Shown: positions 1 through 9,403 of the stretch, piece by piece
How the letters are laid out: each line of letters opens with the position of its first letter
How positions within the stretch are numbered: position 1 is the stretch's first letter
Assembly (NCBI GenBank): GCA_016718275.1
Contig: JADKEA010000028.1
Location: forward strand, 1 to 64,000
Direction of reading: 5' to 3'
Length of the DNA: 64,000 bases
Origin: Candidatus Villigracilis affinis
GTDB lineage: Bacteria > Chloroflexota > Anaerolineae > Anaerolineales > Villigracilaceae
The notes under the pieces: model-generated
What the model saw: the letters and a program-made list of their open reading frames with translations, nothing else
Told to the model about the DNA's origin: nothing
The model's database searches: none
Position numbers and translations under genes: made by a program

Positions 1-65
1 CCCCGTTACGCCACTTTCATTAGTGCATGACTCCTGCCTTTTGCCCCATTAAATCCAGAGTTCGA

Positions 66-1337
66 CTACTCCTCAATACGATCTCCAATCCAAAAATTAT
101 CATCGTCGGCAGATGATGGATCAAGATATCTGGGTTTGGTAGATTTTGGTTTTGGTAATTTTTGAGCCCTCTTCTTCGGCTCGGGTGGATACTGTATCGG
201 CTCAAAAGGAAGTTCCCCATCAGATCGGCGATTTTGAGTCGCCCCGAGATCTTCGTGCCACCAACCAAACTCATATTCTGGAAGCACACCAAACTCGCGC
301 CAATCATGTCCAATGACGGCTACACTCGGATCAATGCGAGGAATACAATATCGAAACTCATCCACCACCCAACGCGGACCCAGAATGCAGAAAACTATCG
401 GAATCCCCCACTCTCTTGAATGCTCATAAGCTAATCTCAACCGTCTCTCGTAATTGACATGTATGGTTTTTTTGGAACTGTGGCCGCTATCCACTTCAAG
501 CCAAAACAAGATTTCATGTTTTCCACTATGTCCCCAAGCTAATGCATCGGGAATACCATAGCGCACTGAGACTTCGGTCCAACACTCCCAGATACTAATT
601 TTAGAATAAGCAGACTCAAGCCAGGCCCGCCACATACGCGCCACGCGTCGGTGACGTTCACCAGCGTATCGGAATTCCCGCCGATACGGAGCAAAATGCA
701 CACCCCTGGGAATGTTCCAGGAACGATGTGCCAGACGCAGGCCTTTGTCCTTGATCTCCCAGCCGTCATATTTTCCAATCCGTTTCCACTCGATCAGATG
801 ATCAGCTTGAAGTTCTTTCAAAAGAGTACGAACATGCGTCTTACTGAAGCCAGCCAGAGATGTGATCTCCGAAGTATGTGCTGTCTTCAGACGTGCAAGA
901 ATGCGAAGAATACGCAACGGACTTGTCTTGATACAATAATCATTCACATCAAAGCAACGACCCACTGACGGATATGTAGAATGTTCTTCATGGAAAGGGA
1001 AACCGTGGGGGCGAAAAACCCAGGCATCTGTGGGCATTTCATTTGTCGGCAGAATTATTGTCGGCATCCGATATTTCACCAATCGTCGAATTTCGTTGAT
1101 ATACCAAATACCTGGTGCATCCACCGAAACCCACAGACACGACCGTGGCCGCGCCTTTACCAATTGATTGGAAATCAAGTCAATAATGCGCGCTTGTGTA
1201 TAGGCGGTAGCCCATCCGTGGCGGACAGGCTGTGTTTGAAAACATCTACAATCACCTTTCCATCCTTCGTTAGATGAATGGGTTTCCATTCCAGAGGCAA
1301 GACGGGACAAATGATCCATAGGATTGCTACTGATCAT
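66..1337 (-). CDS. Replication-relaxation-like DNA-binding protein of the mobile element
   Basis: The 423-residue product has a winged-helix segment at about residues 140-195 (ILARLKTAHTSEITSLAG, then a recognition-helix-like KTHVRTLLKEL). After it comes a nuclease-fold-like core with PDALAW (263-268) and WLEVDSG (279-285) followed by lysines. That order resembles Replic_Relax (relaxation/replication) proteins of mobile elements, which use a degenerate PD-(D/E)xK-like fold. The C-terminal 60 residues are proline- and lysine-rich and probably disordered. It lies downstream of a small gene and an iteron-like region on the same strand, which fits a plasmid-type replication or transfer role. No clear ribosome binding site marks the start; Met7 or Met17 are alternatives. 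The family call is by motif only. Confidence 0.5.
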   Translation of the reverse strand: MISSNPMDHLSRLASGMETHSSNEGWKGDCRCFQTQPVRHGWATAYTQARIIDLISNQLVKARPRSCLWVSVDAPGIWYINEIRRLVKYRMPTIILPTNEMPTDAWVFRPHGFPFHEEHSTYPSVGRCFDVNDYCIKTSPLRILRILARLKTAHTSEITSLAGFSKTHVRTLLKELQADHLIEWKRIGKYDGWEIKDKGLRLAHRSWNIPRGVHFAPYRREFRYAGERHRRVARMWRAWLESAYSKISIWECWTEVSVRYGIPDALAWGHSGKHEILFWLEVDSGHSSKKTIHVNYERRLRLAYEHSREWGIPIVFCILGPRWVVDEFRYCIPRIDPSVAVIGHDWREFGVLPEYEFGWWHEDLGATQNRRSDGELPFEPIQYPPEPKKRAQKLPKPKSTKPRYLDPSSADDDNFWIGDRIEE

Positions 1338-1359
1338 GCCTTTTTTGCATGGAAAGGTT

Positions 1360-1734
1360 TTACGGGCAGGTTATAGTAATTCCGAGCCGCATCCACTTTT
1401 GTTGCAGATGAGCAATGCGGCTTTCCCATTCTCGGATCATGCCCTCAATCGTCTCAGGATTGTTATCCAGCCCCTTGCCGGCCCTGCCTGATGAGGAAAC
1501 AATTGGGATAAGACAGTTGCGCAGGCTTTCTATTCCCTTGCGGATCTTGCGATCACGAGTGTCATTGCCCAGATTATTTTGTGCCTCCTCACCAAACACT
1601 ACACGGATCAATCCCTTGCGGTTCAAACCATTTGGAGCCTGCAAAAGCGCTTCCAGGATCTTCCGCTCGATCTTCTTCAATTCGCCGGCCATGAGCTCGG
1701 ACAGCAGTTTTTCGTATTCGGGTGTTGTTGACAT
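1360..1734 (-). CDS. Small HTH-like protein of the mobile element, function unknown
   Basis: The 124-residue protein has an N-terminal helical region (LSELMAGELKKIERKILEALLQ) followed by a segment resembling a winged helix (NGLNRKGLIRVVFGEE, then DRKIRKGIESLRNCLIPIV). The start at 1734 is chosen because an AAAGGAG sequence lies just upstream of this ATG; an upstream in-frame start at 1800 has no such site. It sits directly downstream of the iteron-like region and 22 bp before the replication-relaxation-like gene, so it may be a replication accessory or regulator. I do not recognise the family. Confidence 0.6.
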   Translation of the reverse strand: MSTTPEYEKLLSELMAGELKKIERKILEALLQAPNGLNRKGLIRVVFGEEAQNNLGNDTRDRKIRKGIESLRNCLIPIVSSSGRAGKGLDNNPETIEGMIREWESRIAHLQQKWMRLGITITCP

Positions 1735-1870
1735 GGTTCTCCTTTTTTGGAGGCCATGATATTGATTATTGAAGTAGGGTAGCCTGAATGTGTCGCTCAA
1801 TTGTCATTGACGGATCCTTCAGAATGAGATTATGGGGAGAATAAAATTAATTTCGATATGTTCTTTTTCT

Positions 1871-2135
1871 GTAGTTCAGTAGTCTCACATCCAATACCCC
1901 CCATATCTGGATTTTCTTTATCTTTTATTTGAAATGCCAATATCTGGCGGGTATTTTCAGGAACTACTCAGTGCACTACATCTTTTAAGTAGTTCAGTAG
2001 TATAGTTCACAAGTAGTGCAGTAGTAGTGCACTTTAGTAGTTCAGTCAAAATACCCCCATATATAAGAATTATTAACTAAAAAATAATCTATGCCATATA
2101 TCGGTACTAATTTTTTGAGTGAACTACTGAACTAC
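1871..2135. repeat. Iteron-like cluster, consensus AGTAGTTCAGTAG
   Basis: This AT-rich, gene-free stretch (about 1801-2241) carries repeated copies of AGTAGTTCAGTAG and variants: direct copies at 1871-1883, 1988-2000, 2011-2032 (two AGTAGTGCA variants) and 2035-2046, and inverted copies at 1961-1979 (GAACTACTCAGTGCACTAC) and 2121-2135 (GAACTACTGAACTAC). A second short motif, ATACCCCC-ATAT, recurs near 1893 and 2051. Repeats of this kind beside replication genes are typical of iteron origins or of an autoregulated operator; which of the two applies cannot be told from sequence. Confidence 0.6.
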
Positions 2136-2197
2136 AAGAGAATCTGTTTTTTTAATTAAAATTTCCCGCCCATTCGATCCACACAAAGACGAGAATC

Positions 2198-2234
2198 AAA
2201 AAAGCCTGGCTCAATTTTCAGAACCAGGCTTTTT
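2198..2234. terminator. Bidirectional terminator hairpin after the primase-helicase gene
   Basis: An A-run leads into AAGCCTGG, a 14-nt loop and CCAGGCTT followed by a T-run. On the minus strand it follows the corrected primase-helicase stop at 2242. Confidence 0.75.
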
Positions 2235-2241
2235 ATCTACG

Positions 2242-5200
2242 TCACTTTTTTGGTCTTACCAACGAGACGTCATATAAACGCTCGACCTGTTGGAGATCCA
2301 CTTCCAAGACCCGCTGGTTGACCTGCCACAAGACTTATTCACCTCCACCTGGCGCTCCCCCGCTCGTGCAAGCAGGCCTGGTATCTGGCTTAACTGTCGG
2401 CGCAGCGCATCTGGCATGATATCCAGATTCTCATCCAACCCATGCCAGAATTCCTTGGCTCGCGCTAAACACGCCTCCGTGCGCAGGTAAATCAATTTTC
2501 GCTCCACACCTGGGTCAAAATAACCAATCAAGTCGGCATTGTATGGAGGCAGGTACTCAACCTCTTGCGTACGCGGCGCAAGATAAACTTTCCTGTTCCA
2601 CGAGCAGACTCGCAATGGCAGTAAAGAATTTGCGGAGCGGCGATTCAGCTGCAACCTGCTCCGCCTGATTTTGGATAATTGCGAGCAGGGCAGCATTGTT
2701 TTCCTTGATCATTTTTCCATCCTCATCCTGGAGATCAATTGCAATTCCTCGAAGCAACGCAATGCCAATTCCTGCGAGGCAGCCAGGACTGCATAAGCAT
2801 CTGGCAGACGGTTTTGCAGGTTGCCTGCTTGCCTAACATCCTGAGAGGCTTTGTCTACCAATTCAGGATATTTAATGGCTATACGCTCCCAATTTTTCGC
2901 CAGATATTGAAGGTATATCGACATGGCTCCCGCCAGCAATCCTTGTTGCGCCTTTCTTGAAGTTTGGTCAATTGGTTTTCCAATTATTTGCGATCCTTGC
3001 GCGGCAGAATATCACCCGGGCTCTACTCCCACATACAACATGCGCCCAACAATGCTTTGCCCGATCAACGGATTCTTCTGCGGTCATGATCACCAAGCCA
3101 CTGGGAAATCGTGTTTTGTTGGGATAGGTCCGCGCGTGAACGTCCACGTGCCGAACGGTTGCCCACCGAGCGCACAACATGATGTGCCTTCTTGTGCATG
3201 CTACGCGCTTCGGCGATGCTGGAAAACTGCGGCGCAAAGTCATCGATCACCAGTGGAACATCCTTGGCCAGAAACATAGCTGCTTCAATTGCGGTCACTG
3301 TGGAAGTCCAATCAATCGGTGCGTGATAATCGCGTCCCTGAATGAAGCCTGTCCCATAATGAGTCAATGCCAAATGTGCGAGTGTGGATTTTCCGCTTTG
3401 CGTTGTGCCGTATACGGAAAGCACAGCATTCAAGGGACGCAGACTGGTGAGCGGCGCGGCATACATTGCCGCCCATAGTGGAGCTGTCACCTTGCGCGGA
3501 CCGAGGGTCAGAAATTCCAGGGTGGCGCGAGCAGCTTCCTCCCGATTAATATCTTCCTTTGGCAGAGCATAATGACGCAAATTATTCGCACCTAAATCAA
3601 CACGCACCTGATCATTCAGCCCATCTACAGTTAGTAGCCCTGAGGCGCTTAGAAATCCGCGTTGGCCATCGTTTTCATGCCAACCTGTAAAGGTATACAA
3701 CCGTTCCCGTTGGACTTTTTCCAGCGAGACTTCCTGAATGGCACGCGCCACCAAATATGATTTTCCAGGAGGCAGCGTGATGATCGGACGCATGCCCCAG
3801 CTATCGGGAACCCAATCCAACTTTCCAAACGAGCGTGCGTCCACCTGGACAGGTTGCAGGGGTTGTCCCGTCGCCAGTCCCCCTTCAATGCTATACCGCA
3901 CGGTCGGCGGATTGAGACCATCATCCACCATCAATTCGTGGCTGATGCGTGCCCAGAAGTTGCCAAGTGGATCACCCATGAAGTGCAGCCGACGCTCCCT
4001 GATCTCGGAGTATAGCGAACCGTTATTGTCTTCCTGTTGGTTCATTAACCGCTTGAGGTCCCGCCGGCTAATGTTAAGTTTCTTCTCGACTTGAGCGAGA
4101 TAACGGGATTGCAACCCATCCGGTAGATCACTCAAATACACGGTAATTTCTTTCAGAAACTCTTCCAATTCCACTGGAGAAGCGGAGCGGCTCTGATCAA
4201 TCAGGATGTCCAGCCAGGGTTTGGCCGTGGACAGATGTTTTTCAAGTGTTTGCAATGTAATCCCTTCTGCAGCCATTCGTTGCAATCCTTGAAAGGCAAA
4301 TCCATCACCACCATCGTCAGGGCACCAAGTGAATCACATAATCGTTTGGTTGTATCTGTCTTTGCGTTTGCGGATCTTGTCCTGCTCTGAGACGGAAAGC
4401 TTTGACTTGAGCAGATCATTATCCAAGGCCAGATAGATCGTGCGGCGTTTTCGGATGCGCTCGATTTCAAATGCCGGCAGATTACCTACGCCACATAACG
4501 CCAACGCCGAACGTCCGACCTGTCTCAGGCTTTCGGCATCTGTTTGCCCTTCGACAATGACAAGATTTGGATCGCCTGGGACAAGCGCCCAGTACACCTG
4601 ACGCTCGCCCGGCAAGTTGCGGGATTTATCATTTGGATCTTTGGGATTCAAAGCACGTGCAGAAAAATACGATGTGTGCCCATTCCAGATGTGAGGATAA
4701 ATGATGTATCCATCAGGAGAGGCGCTTTGTCCATTTGCATTGGCAGTGAAATCCAATCCATCTGCCCGTACAAGTCCAAGTTCTTTTGCCAGGGTTATAT
4801 CGACCCCAATTTTCTCCAGATGGTGCAATAACCCCTGTGTCCGATTTTCCAAATCCCCAACCTGCTTCTCGTATTGCTTTCTCCGTCAATCCGCGCTTGA
4901 GCAAGTAGGCACGCGCAGACTGGCCGGCTTCGCTCCAAAGTTGAGATGCAAAAAAGCGAGCTGCCTCATCAAACACATCCGCCAGTTTGCGCCGCTCGGT
5001 TTCTACTTGGATGGCTTGTGGTGTGTACCCAAGTTCTTCCAAAGGCAGTCCGATCATTTCAGCCAGGTATTTCACCGCGCCCATGAAATCCAATCCACGC
5101 CATCTTCGGATAAAGTCGATCGCATCCCCGCCCGCGTCACATTTGGTGTGGCAATGCCAGCGGTCATGACCGTCATCGCCTTTATACACGCTGAATGCAG

Positions 5201-5432
5201 TTGGGTTATCCCCTTTATGCAATGGACAGGCACAGCGAATTTCATAGCCGCTGCGCTGAATTTTTGCGCCGGCACTCTCCACCAATTCAACCAGGTTGAC
5301 CCTTGAAAGCAGGAGATCAAGATTCAGCGGATTGAATCTTGTGGTATGATGCGACTTAGCGTTTGACGCGTTCGCGTTTTTTGTTGTTGTTGCCGCCGGT
5401 TTCCGCCCGGCGGCATCGTGTTTTAAGTCCAT
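2242..5432 (-). pseudogene. Primase-helicase of the mobile element (CHC2 zinc finger, Toprim, P-loop ATPase), broken by about ten frameshifts
   Basis: Joined across frames this is one protein of about 1060 residues. It starts at 5432 with a DnaG-type CHC2 zinc finger (CACPLHKGDN, then WHCHTKCDAGGDAIDF), continues with a Toprim domain (LVIVEGQTDAESL, YLALDND), then a DUF927-like helicase part with Walker A (GTTQSGKST) and Walker B (VPLVIDDFAP), and ends in a helical tail (LKFN-type replaced by AKNWERIAIKYPELVDKA and DADLIGY-like stretches). Frame breaks are visible near 4832, 4350, 4263, 3120, 3061, 3017, 2975, 2727, 2592 and 2335. Most are repaired by one base in a short homopolymer, for example ACCCCTG at 4831. 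After repair the stop is at 2242, not 2256. It should prime and unwind element DNA. Either it is decaying or this stretch has poor consensus quality; the density of breaks is higher than elsewhere in the window. Confidence 0.7.
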
Positions 5433-5452
5433 AATGGTTTCCTTGTTCGATG

Positions 5453-6367
5453 CTATTGAGTGATGAGGTGTTCGACAGCCAGTTCAAGATCACGTTCACT
5501 GGGAACTATGTAAATGCGGGTGGTGTTCAAGCTGGAATGCCCAAGCAGAGCTGCCACCTTCTCCAAGCCAACTCCGTTATCGACCAGGTTTTTTGCAAAG
5601 GTGTGCCGGCAGATATGCGGGGTCAGCTCTTTCACATCGGCGGTTTTGGCATAGCGCTGCAGAATGCGCTGTACCGTGCGTCCACTCAGGCTTTCATGTT
5701 CTCCCTCCACAGTCATCCAGAGATGATCGCTCGGCGGTCTTACTTCGTTCCACTCCTGCAAAGCTTTGCGCGCATCCGAGTTCAAAGGCACACTTCGCTG
5801 CTTGTTACCCTTCCCGTTTTGGACCGCCACACTCCCCTTGCGTTCGGAGAGTTGGATATCGCTCATCTGGAGATTAATAGCCTCACTCAATCGCAAACCG
5901 GTATGTAGCAGGAACAAGACCATAGAGGCGTCGCGCCGGCGCGTCACACAACGCTTTGGGTAATTCTTTTTTGCCAGCTCCAGGTCATTCTCAATAGCGC
6001 GTATCAGGCGGTGCTGTTCATGTTTATCCAACCATTTCGGACCCCGTGCCACACCCGCCACACCCTTGATGTTTTCGGTGGGGTCGCTGGTGATCTGTTT
6101 GGTTAGTCGTGCCCATTTGCATAGCGCTGCAAGCGCAGCCAGCCGCCGATTTACCGTGCCAGCTTTTCGCCGTTCGACACCCAACAGGAAATGTTTATAT
6201 TCCTTCACATCGGTTGGGGTAATGCGTTGAACCGTGAGTGCCTCCCCATTCGTTTGTTCAAACCAACAATCGAAGTGTTGCAGGTCGGAGAGATATCCTT
6301 TGATGGTGAGGGGTGAGAGATCTTGATCATCAAGATGTTTTTTAAATTTATTTAGCAAGGTATTCAT
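5453..6367 (-). CDS. Tyrosine recombinase (XerC/XerD-like integrase), intact
   Basis: The 304-residue protein has an N-terminal SAM-like core-binding domain (about 1-90) and a catalytic domain (about 110-304). All catalytic residues are present: Arg159 in HTGLRLSEAI, a lysine in NGKGNKQR (186/189), His251 and Arg254 in HICRHTFA, His277 in LLGHSS and the nucleophile Tyr286 in TRIYIV. It is expected to integrate and excise the element by site-specific recombination. An AGAGG site precedes the ATG. It lies between the repeat cluster at 6.5 kb and the primase-helicase gene. Unlike its neighbour it carries no frameshift. Confidence 0.93.
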   Translation of the reverse strand: MNTLLNKFKKHLDDQDLSPLTIKGYLSDLQHFDCWFEQTNGEALTVQRITPTDVKEYKHFLLGVERRKAGTVNRRLAALAALCKWARLTKQITSDPTENIKGVAGVARGPKWLDKHEQHRLIRAIENDLELAKKNYPKRCVTRRRDASMVLFLLHTGLRLSEAINLQMSDIQLSERKGSVAVQNGKGNKQRSVPLNSDARKALQEWNEVRPPSDHLWMTVEGEHESLSGRTVQRILQRYAKTADVKELTPHICRHTFAKNLVDNGVGLEKVAALLGHSSLNTTRIYIVPSERDLELAVEHLITQ

Positions 6368-6496
6368 TGTTCAACCTCTTAATTTGATATTTTGGTAAAA
6401 CCGCCAGGAAGCCTTGGGAGCGTCGATATTTTTGAGACAGGCTATGTGTCAGACACAAAATTTCAGCAGGCTTCCAGCCCGTCCTATTGAATGAAG

Positions 6497-6575
6497 GTAA
6501 GCGGGACAGTAAGCAGGTTTGTAAGCAAAGGTAAGCAGGAAGTAAGCAGGTTTGTAAGCAGAACGCTTACAAACC
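6497..6575. repeat. Phased GTAAGCA repeats upstream of the integrase gene
   Basis: GTAAGC(A/G) occurs six times, beginning at 6497, 6510, 6521, 6531, 6542 and 6554, so the copies are 10-13 bp apart and on about the same face of the helix. A 20-bp unit is exactly duplicated (6509-6528 and 6541-6560), and an inverted copy GCTTACAAACC follows at 6565-6575. The arrangement suggests a multi-site binding array, for example for an integrase arm, an excisionase or a repressor. The rest of the 6368-6639 gap shows no convincing gene. Confidence 0.65.
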
Positions 6576-6639
6576 TTTTTGATTTCCAAATTTGCTTCCG
6601 CAGTTGGCGGAAAACTCCAGGTTCGATTTTGGCTGGTTG

Positions 6640-7215
6640 TCATTCGGACCAGCCCTGAACCTGCATTTGCATCACAACCGGCTCGCGTTTGATCTTCAAT
6701 TTCCCATCCCGAAACGCTTGAATGCTGTGACGAAAGAACGCACTCAAGATATCTGCCAATCGCAAGTTGTATGCATCGGCAATGGTCTTGAGTTTGATAT
6801 GTCGCTCCGCACCCAAACGATATGCCGCTGTCTGACCTTTGAGTGAATAAAAACGCGTATCGGCTTTCTTCATCGATCTGTGTCGGCGACTTTGTAACTG
6901 GATCGGCTGTGTATCGGCTTCTTCCCATCCCAATGTATGTTTGCGTCCCTTGGGATTGAGACGGGGTTTGAACTTGAGCGTCCCACGCGTGTGACAGGTC
7001 TCGGCATAATCAAAGAGGACACACGCCAGCGGATCGACATTTTCCATCAGGGCTTCGGCAAGCGCCGCGACTTCATCACGCACATCGACCGGGATCAGGT
7101 AACGACGGGCAGGATTGGATTTTTCCCAATTCCGAGTCTGCCGGCGTTTTTGCGCAACGACCAAATCCTGCGCCACTGTGGTGCTGTTATTTGAAAAAGC
7201 ATTTCGTCCGGACAT
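6640..7215 (-). CDS. Hypothetical DNA-binding-type protein of the mobile element
   Basis: The 191-residue protein begins behind a clear AGGAGG site 9 bp downstream of parA. The middle contains basic stretches (KFKPRLNPKGRKH, QLQSRRHRSMKK) and the C-terminal part a helical segment (IADAYNLRLADILSAFFRHSIQAF) that could be a helix-turn-helix. Its position next to parA is where ParB-like or other centromere-binding partners are often encoded, and the phased repeats immediately downstream would be a natural target. That is an inference; I do not recognise the family. Confidence 0.6.
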   Translation of the reverse strand: MSGRNAFSNNSTTVAQDLVVAQKRRQTRNWEKSNPARRYLIPVDVRDEVAALAEALMENVDPLACVLFDYAETCHTRGTLKFKPRLNPKGRKHTLGWEEADTQPIQLQSRRHRSMKKADTRFYSLKGQTAAYRLGAERHIKLKTIADAYNLRLADILSAFFRHSIQAFRDGKLKIKREPVVMQMQVQGWSE

Positions 7216-7223
7216 GTTTCCTC

Positions 7224-7999
7224 CTATTCCAATTTGGAAAGTCGTCTTGCCAGGTCTTCGTATTCATAGGCACTGCGACTCTTCATGTCTTTTTCGAAAA
7301 TTGTCAGCCCATCGGCGGAGGCTTCCCGCAGTAGGGTCGCGCGATGAATCGGGGTAAATACCTGATCGGGAAAAGCTGTTTGCAAGTTCATCATTTGCTC
7401 GCGCGTCGTGCGGGTCTGCTCGTCATAGAAAGTCGGCAGGACACCGCAAGTTTTCCCGCGCCATTGTTTTTCCGCATGCAGGATCTTGAGCATTTCCACA
7501 AAGCCCGGAAACGCCATCTGCAGAGAGATAGTCCAGGCTCGAGACAATGACTGCCAGGTCCGCAGCCCACGAAGCCATCTCTTGCAAACCGCCTGTTGAG
7601 GGAGGGGTATCAAAGAGCAAATAATCAAAGCCCATCCGTCGAATGGCTGGTAACTGGTCTTTGATATAGTTGATCGGTTTCTCTTCAATTGTGAGCAATC
7701 GCTGTGCCTTGGCGGTCATTTGATTGCCGGGCAATACAAAAAGATTTTCGCGCCGTGTAGTGCGGATCCATTGGTTCATGATTTCTGGCGTAACTGGATT
7801 GGTGTTGAAGATCGGATGCATCAGCCAGTTCGCCACACAAGTTTCAGTATCCAAATTCATAGAGACCGCAGCATGTCCCTGTGGGTCGAGATCAGCGATC
7901 AAGACTTTCTTTCCCAAGCGGGCTAAGGCATCACCGACATTGATCACGGTGGTGGTCTTGCCTGTGCCCCTTTTGATTCGCGAATACGATAATTTTCAT
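7224..7999 (-). CDS. parA: ParA-family ATPase of the mobile element, two frameshifts
   Basis: The protein starts at the ATG at 7999 (MKIIVFANQKG), and the deviant Walker A motif KGGTGKTT is restored if the CCCC run at 7967-7970 has lost two bases. The reading then continues through INVGDALARLGKKVLIADLD, a Walker A' motif, and DYLLFDTPPSTGG. A second break at the CCC at 7504-7506 joins SADGVSG to FVEMLKILHAEK. The repaired product is about 257 residues, normal for small ParA/Soj proteins. It would partition or stabilise the element when it is extrachromosomal. The start overlaps the stop of the upstream gene (ATGA). Confidence 0.8.
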
Positions 8000-8286
8000 T
8001 TTTGATTCCTCATATGATTTTCCAGAACGGTATTACCTTCCGCGTCTTGATCGAAGGTGGCATCTTCGATGATCGCTAACGCAACAGGCTTTCCGTCCAG
8101 GTCAAGATTCAAGGTTCGAACGCCGGTATGCCGGTTCAGTGCGCCTAATGCACTGATAGTGAGTGCCATCGCCTCGGCGGAATGGGGCAGGCGGGCGGCA
8201 CTCCGTTTCACCAGCTGGATCGCCCCGGACGCCACGATTTGGCGCGCCGAATCCAGCATAACGTTCCATCCGGCAGGCCGGCTCAC
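7996..8286 (-). CDS. Small hypothetical protein upstream of parA
   Basis: The 96-residue protein starts at a GTG that overlaps the TGA of the preceding membrane-protein gene and ends in an ATGA overlap with parA, so the three genes are translationally coupled. It is alanine-rich in the first half and ends in a small beta-rich segment (VRTLNLDLDGKPVALAIIED). I do not recognise it. Confidence 0.6.
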   Translation of the reverse strand: MSRPAGWNVMLDSARQIVASGAIQLVKRSAARLPHSAEAMALTISALGALNRHTGVRTLNLDLDGKPVALAIIEDATFDQDAEGNTVLENHMRNQK

Positions 8287-9053
8287 GTAGGGTTTTCCTC
8301 GGGTGGCTTTGCACCGTTTCCATTTACGCGAGTCTCCACTGGAACTAGTTCAGGTTCAGAAATGGGAGCATGAGGCTTTTTCCAACGGCGTATTAACGGC
8401 CAGATCGAGAAGTTACTTTTGGAGTTGGCTGCCGGCTGTTCCGACTTTTTTGTCTCGTACTGGCCAATACCCAGTTTGTCCGCTGTGCCGAACGCAGAAC
8501 GGAAGTTGCCGCGCCACTGATTGACAATGTCTTCCATCATTTCATCCGCCACGGTTTCGGAGTCCTTCTCGATTCGTGCCAGGGCTTTGAACATGACAAA
8601 GTCACGCGCAGCGCCTTCTGCGATTTCTTTTAGCACGTCAATCCTGCCGAGTTCAAAAACAATGGTGGCGAAGATGTTGATGGCAATCAAGGCAGACATC
8701 GCAAGGATGACCATGCGGATTTCGTCCTGCGTCATTTGACTGACCAATCCGTTTTCACCAGAACGATACAGTGTGTCCATTGTGAACAAGGCAGCTTCAC
8801 CGAGGAAGTCGAGCAAGACCATCAACAGGGCCGTACCGCGCTGGATAATGCCATCTGCGCGATACAGGAAAACCAACAGCCAGCCGATCATGCCACCAGA
8901 TGTGGCGAGCAATGCAAAGTACCCGAGCACCTGATCATTCGCCGGCAGGGTAGTCTGAACAAAGTCCAGAGAACGGGAGGCGGCATACACAAGCAACCCG
9001 CCACCAATAACAAGAAAGGCGACCGTCGCCACGAACTTAAAAAGAGCTTTCAT
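8283..9053 (-). CDS. Four-helix membrane protein of the mobile element
   Basis: The protein of about 256 residues has four hydrophobic segments in its first half: FKFVATVAFLVIGGGLLVYA, YFALLATSGGMIGWLLVFLY, ALLMVLLDFLGEAALF and VILAMSALIAINIFATIVF. A soluble C-terminal half of about 110 residues follows, charged and then proline-rich. The GGAGGA site fits the ATG at 9053 better than the GTG three bases upstream. It is coupled to the SH3 lipoprotein gene before it. It could belong to an envelope or transfer apparatus; the family is not recognised. Confidence 0.65.
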   Translation of the reverse strand: MKALFKFVATVAFLVIGGGLLVYAASRSLDFVQTTLPANDQVLGYFALLATSGGMIGWLLVFLYRADGIIQRGTALLMVLLDFLGEAALFTMDTLYRSGENGLVSQMTQDEIRMVILAMSALIAINIFATIVFELGRIDVLKEIAEGAARDFVMFKALARIEKDSETVADEMMEDIVNQWRGNFRSAFGTADKLGIGQYETKKSEQPAANSKSNFSIWPLIRRWKKPHAPISEPELVPVETRVNGNGAKPPEENPT

Positions 9054-9403
9054 CACGATCCTCCACAGTATTTGGAATGAACCCAGCCAGTCTGGCCAGC
9101 GGGGGTTATGACTTCGATCCAGTCTTGATCTATCTTCTGAATTTCCAGAACATCACCCTTCGACAACCAGGCAATCACTGAGCAATGCAAGCCCGCGCAC
9201 GCTCTCAAGTGCAGGGACTGTGCAGATACCGTGCAGGTCTCGGGGATTGTATGGATGATGGGTTCAGGGTCATTGACTGGTGTCGTTAAATAGATTTTCT
9301 CCACCAACTGCACCTCTGTATCTTTTGCAGTTGGTGGAGTCGTCAGTGAGCAAGCCAGGATGAAAAGGATGGATAGGATTAGGAAATAGGGGATCGTTTT
9401 CAT
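9053..9403 (-). CDS. SH3-domain lipoprotein
   Basis: The 116-residue protein starts at 9403 with a signal peptide (MKTIPYFLILSILFILAC) whose LAC fits a lipobox, so it is probably a membrane-anchored lipoprotein. The mature part ends in a bacterial SH3 domain (about residues 55-115: CTVSAQSLHLRACAGLHC, GDVLEIQKIDQDWIEV, GQTGWVHSKYC). Such domains bind cell-wall or peptide ligands. Its start overlaps the stop of the preceding gene (ATGA), and its stop overlaps the next start. Confidence 0.75.
   Translation of the reverse strand: MKTIPYFLILSILFILACSLTTPPTAKDTEVQLVEKIYLTTPVNDPEPIIHTIPETCTVSAQSLHLRACAGLHCSVIAWLSKGDVLEIQKIDQDWIEVITPAGQTGWVHSKYCGGS

Noticed and set aside
1801..2160. CRISPR-like or satellite array
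   Set aside because: Repeat copies are short, unevenly spaced and in both orientations; iterons or operator sites fit better.
3012..3030. TGA at 3017 in the primase-helicase read as selenocysteine
   Set aside because: It is in a frame broken by homopolymer changes, with no cysteine partner and no SECIS-like hairpin.
6449..6928. A 159-residue open frame over the phased repeats
   Set aside because: It overlaps the coding region at 6640-7215 and its end is just translated repeat.
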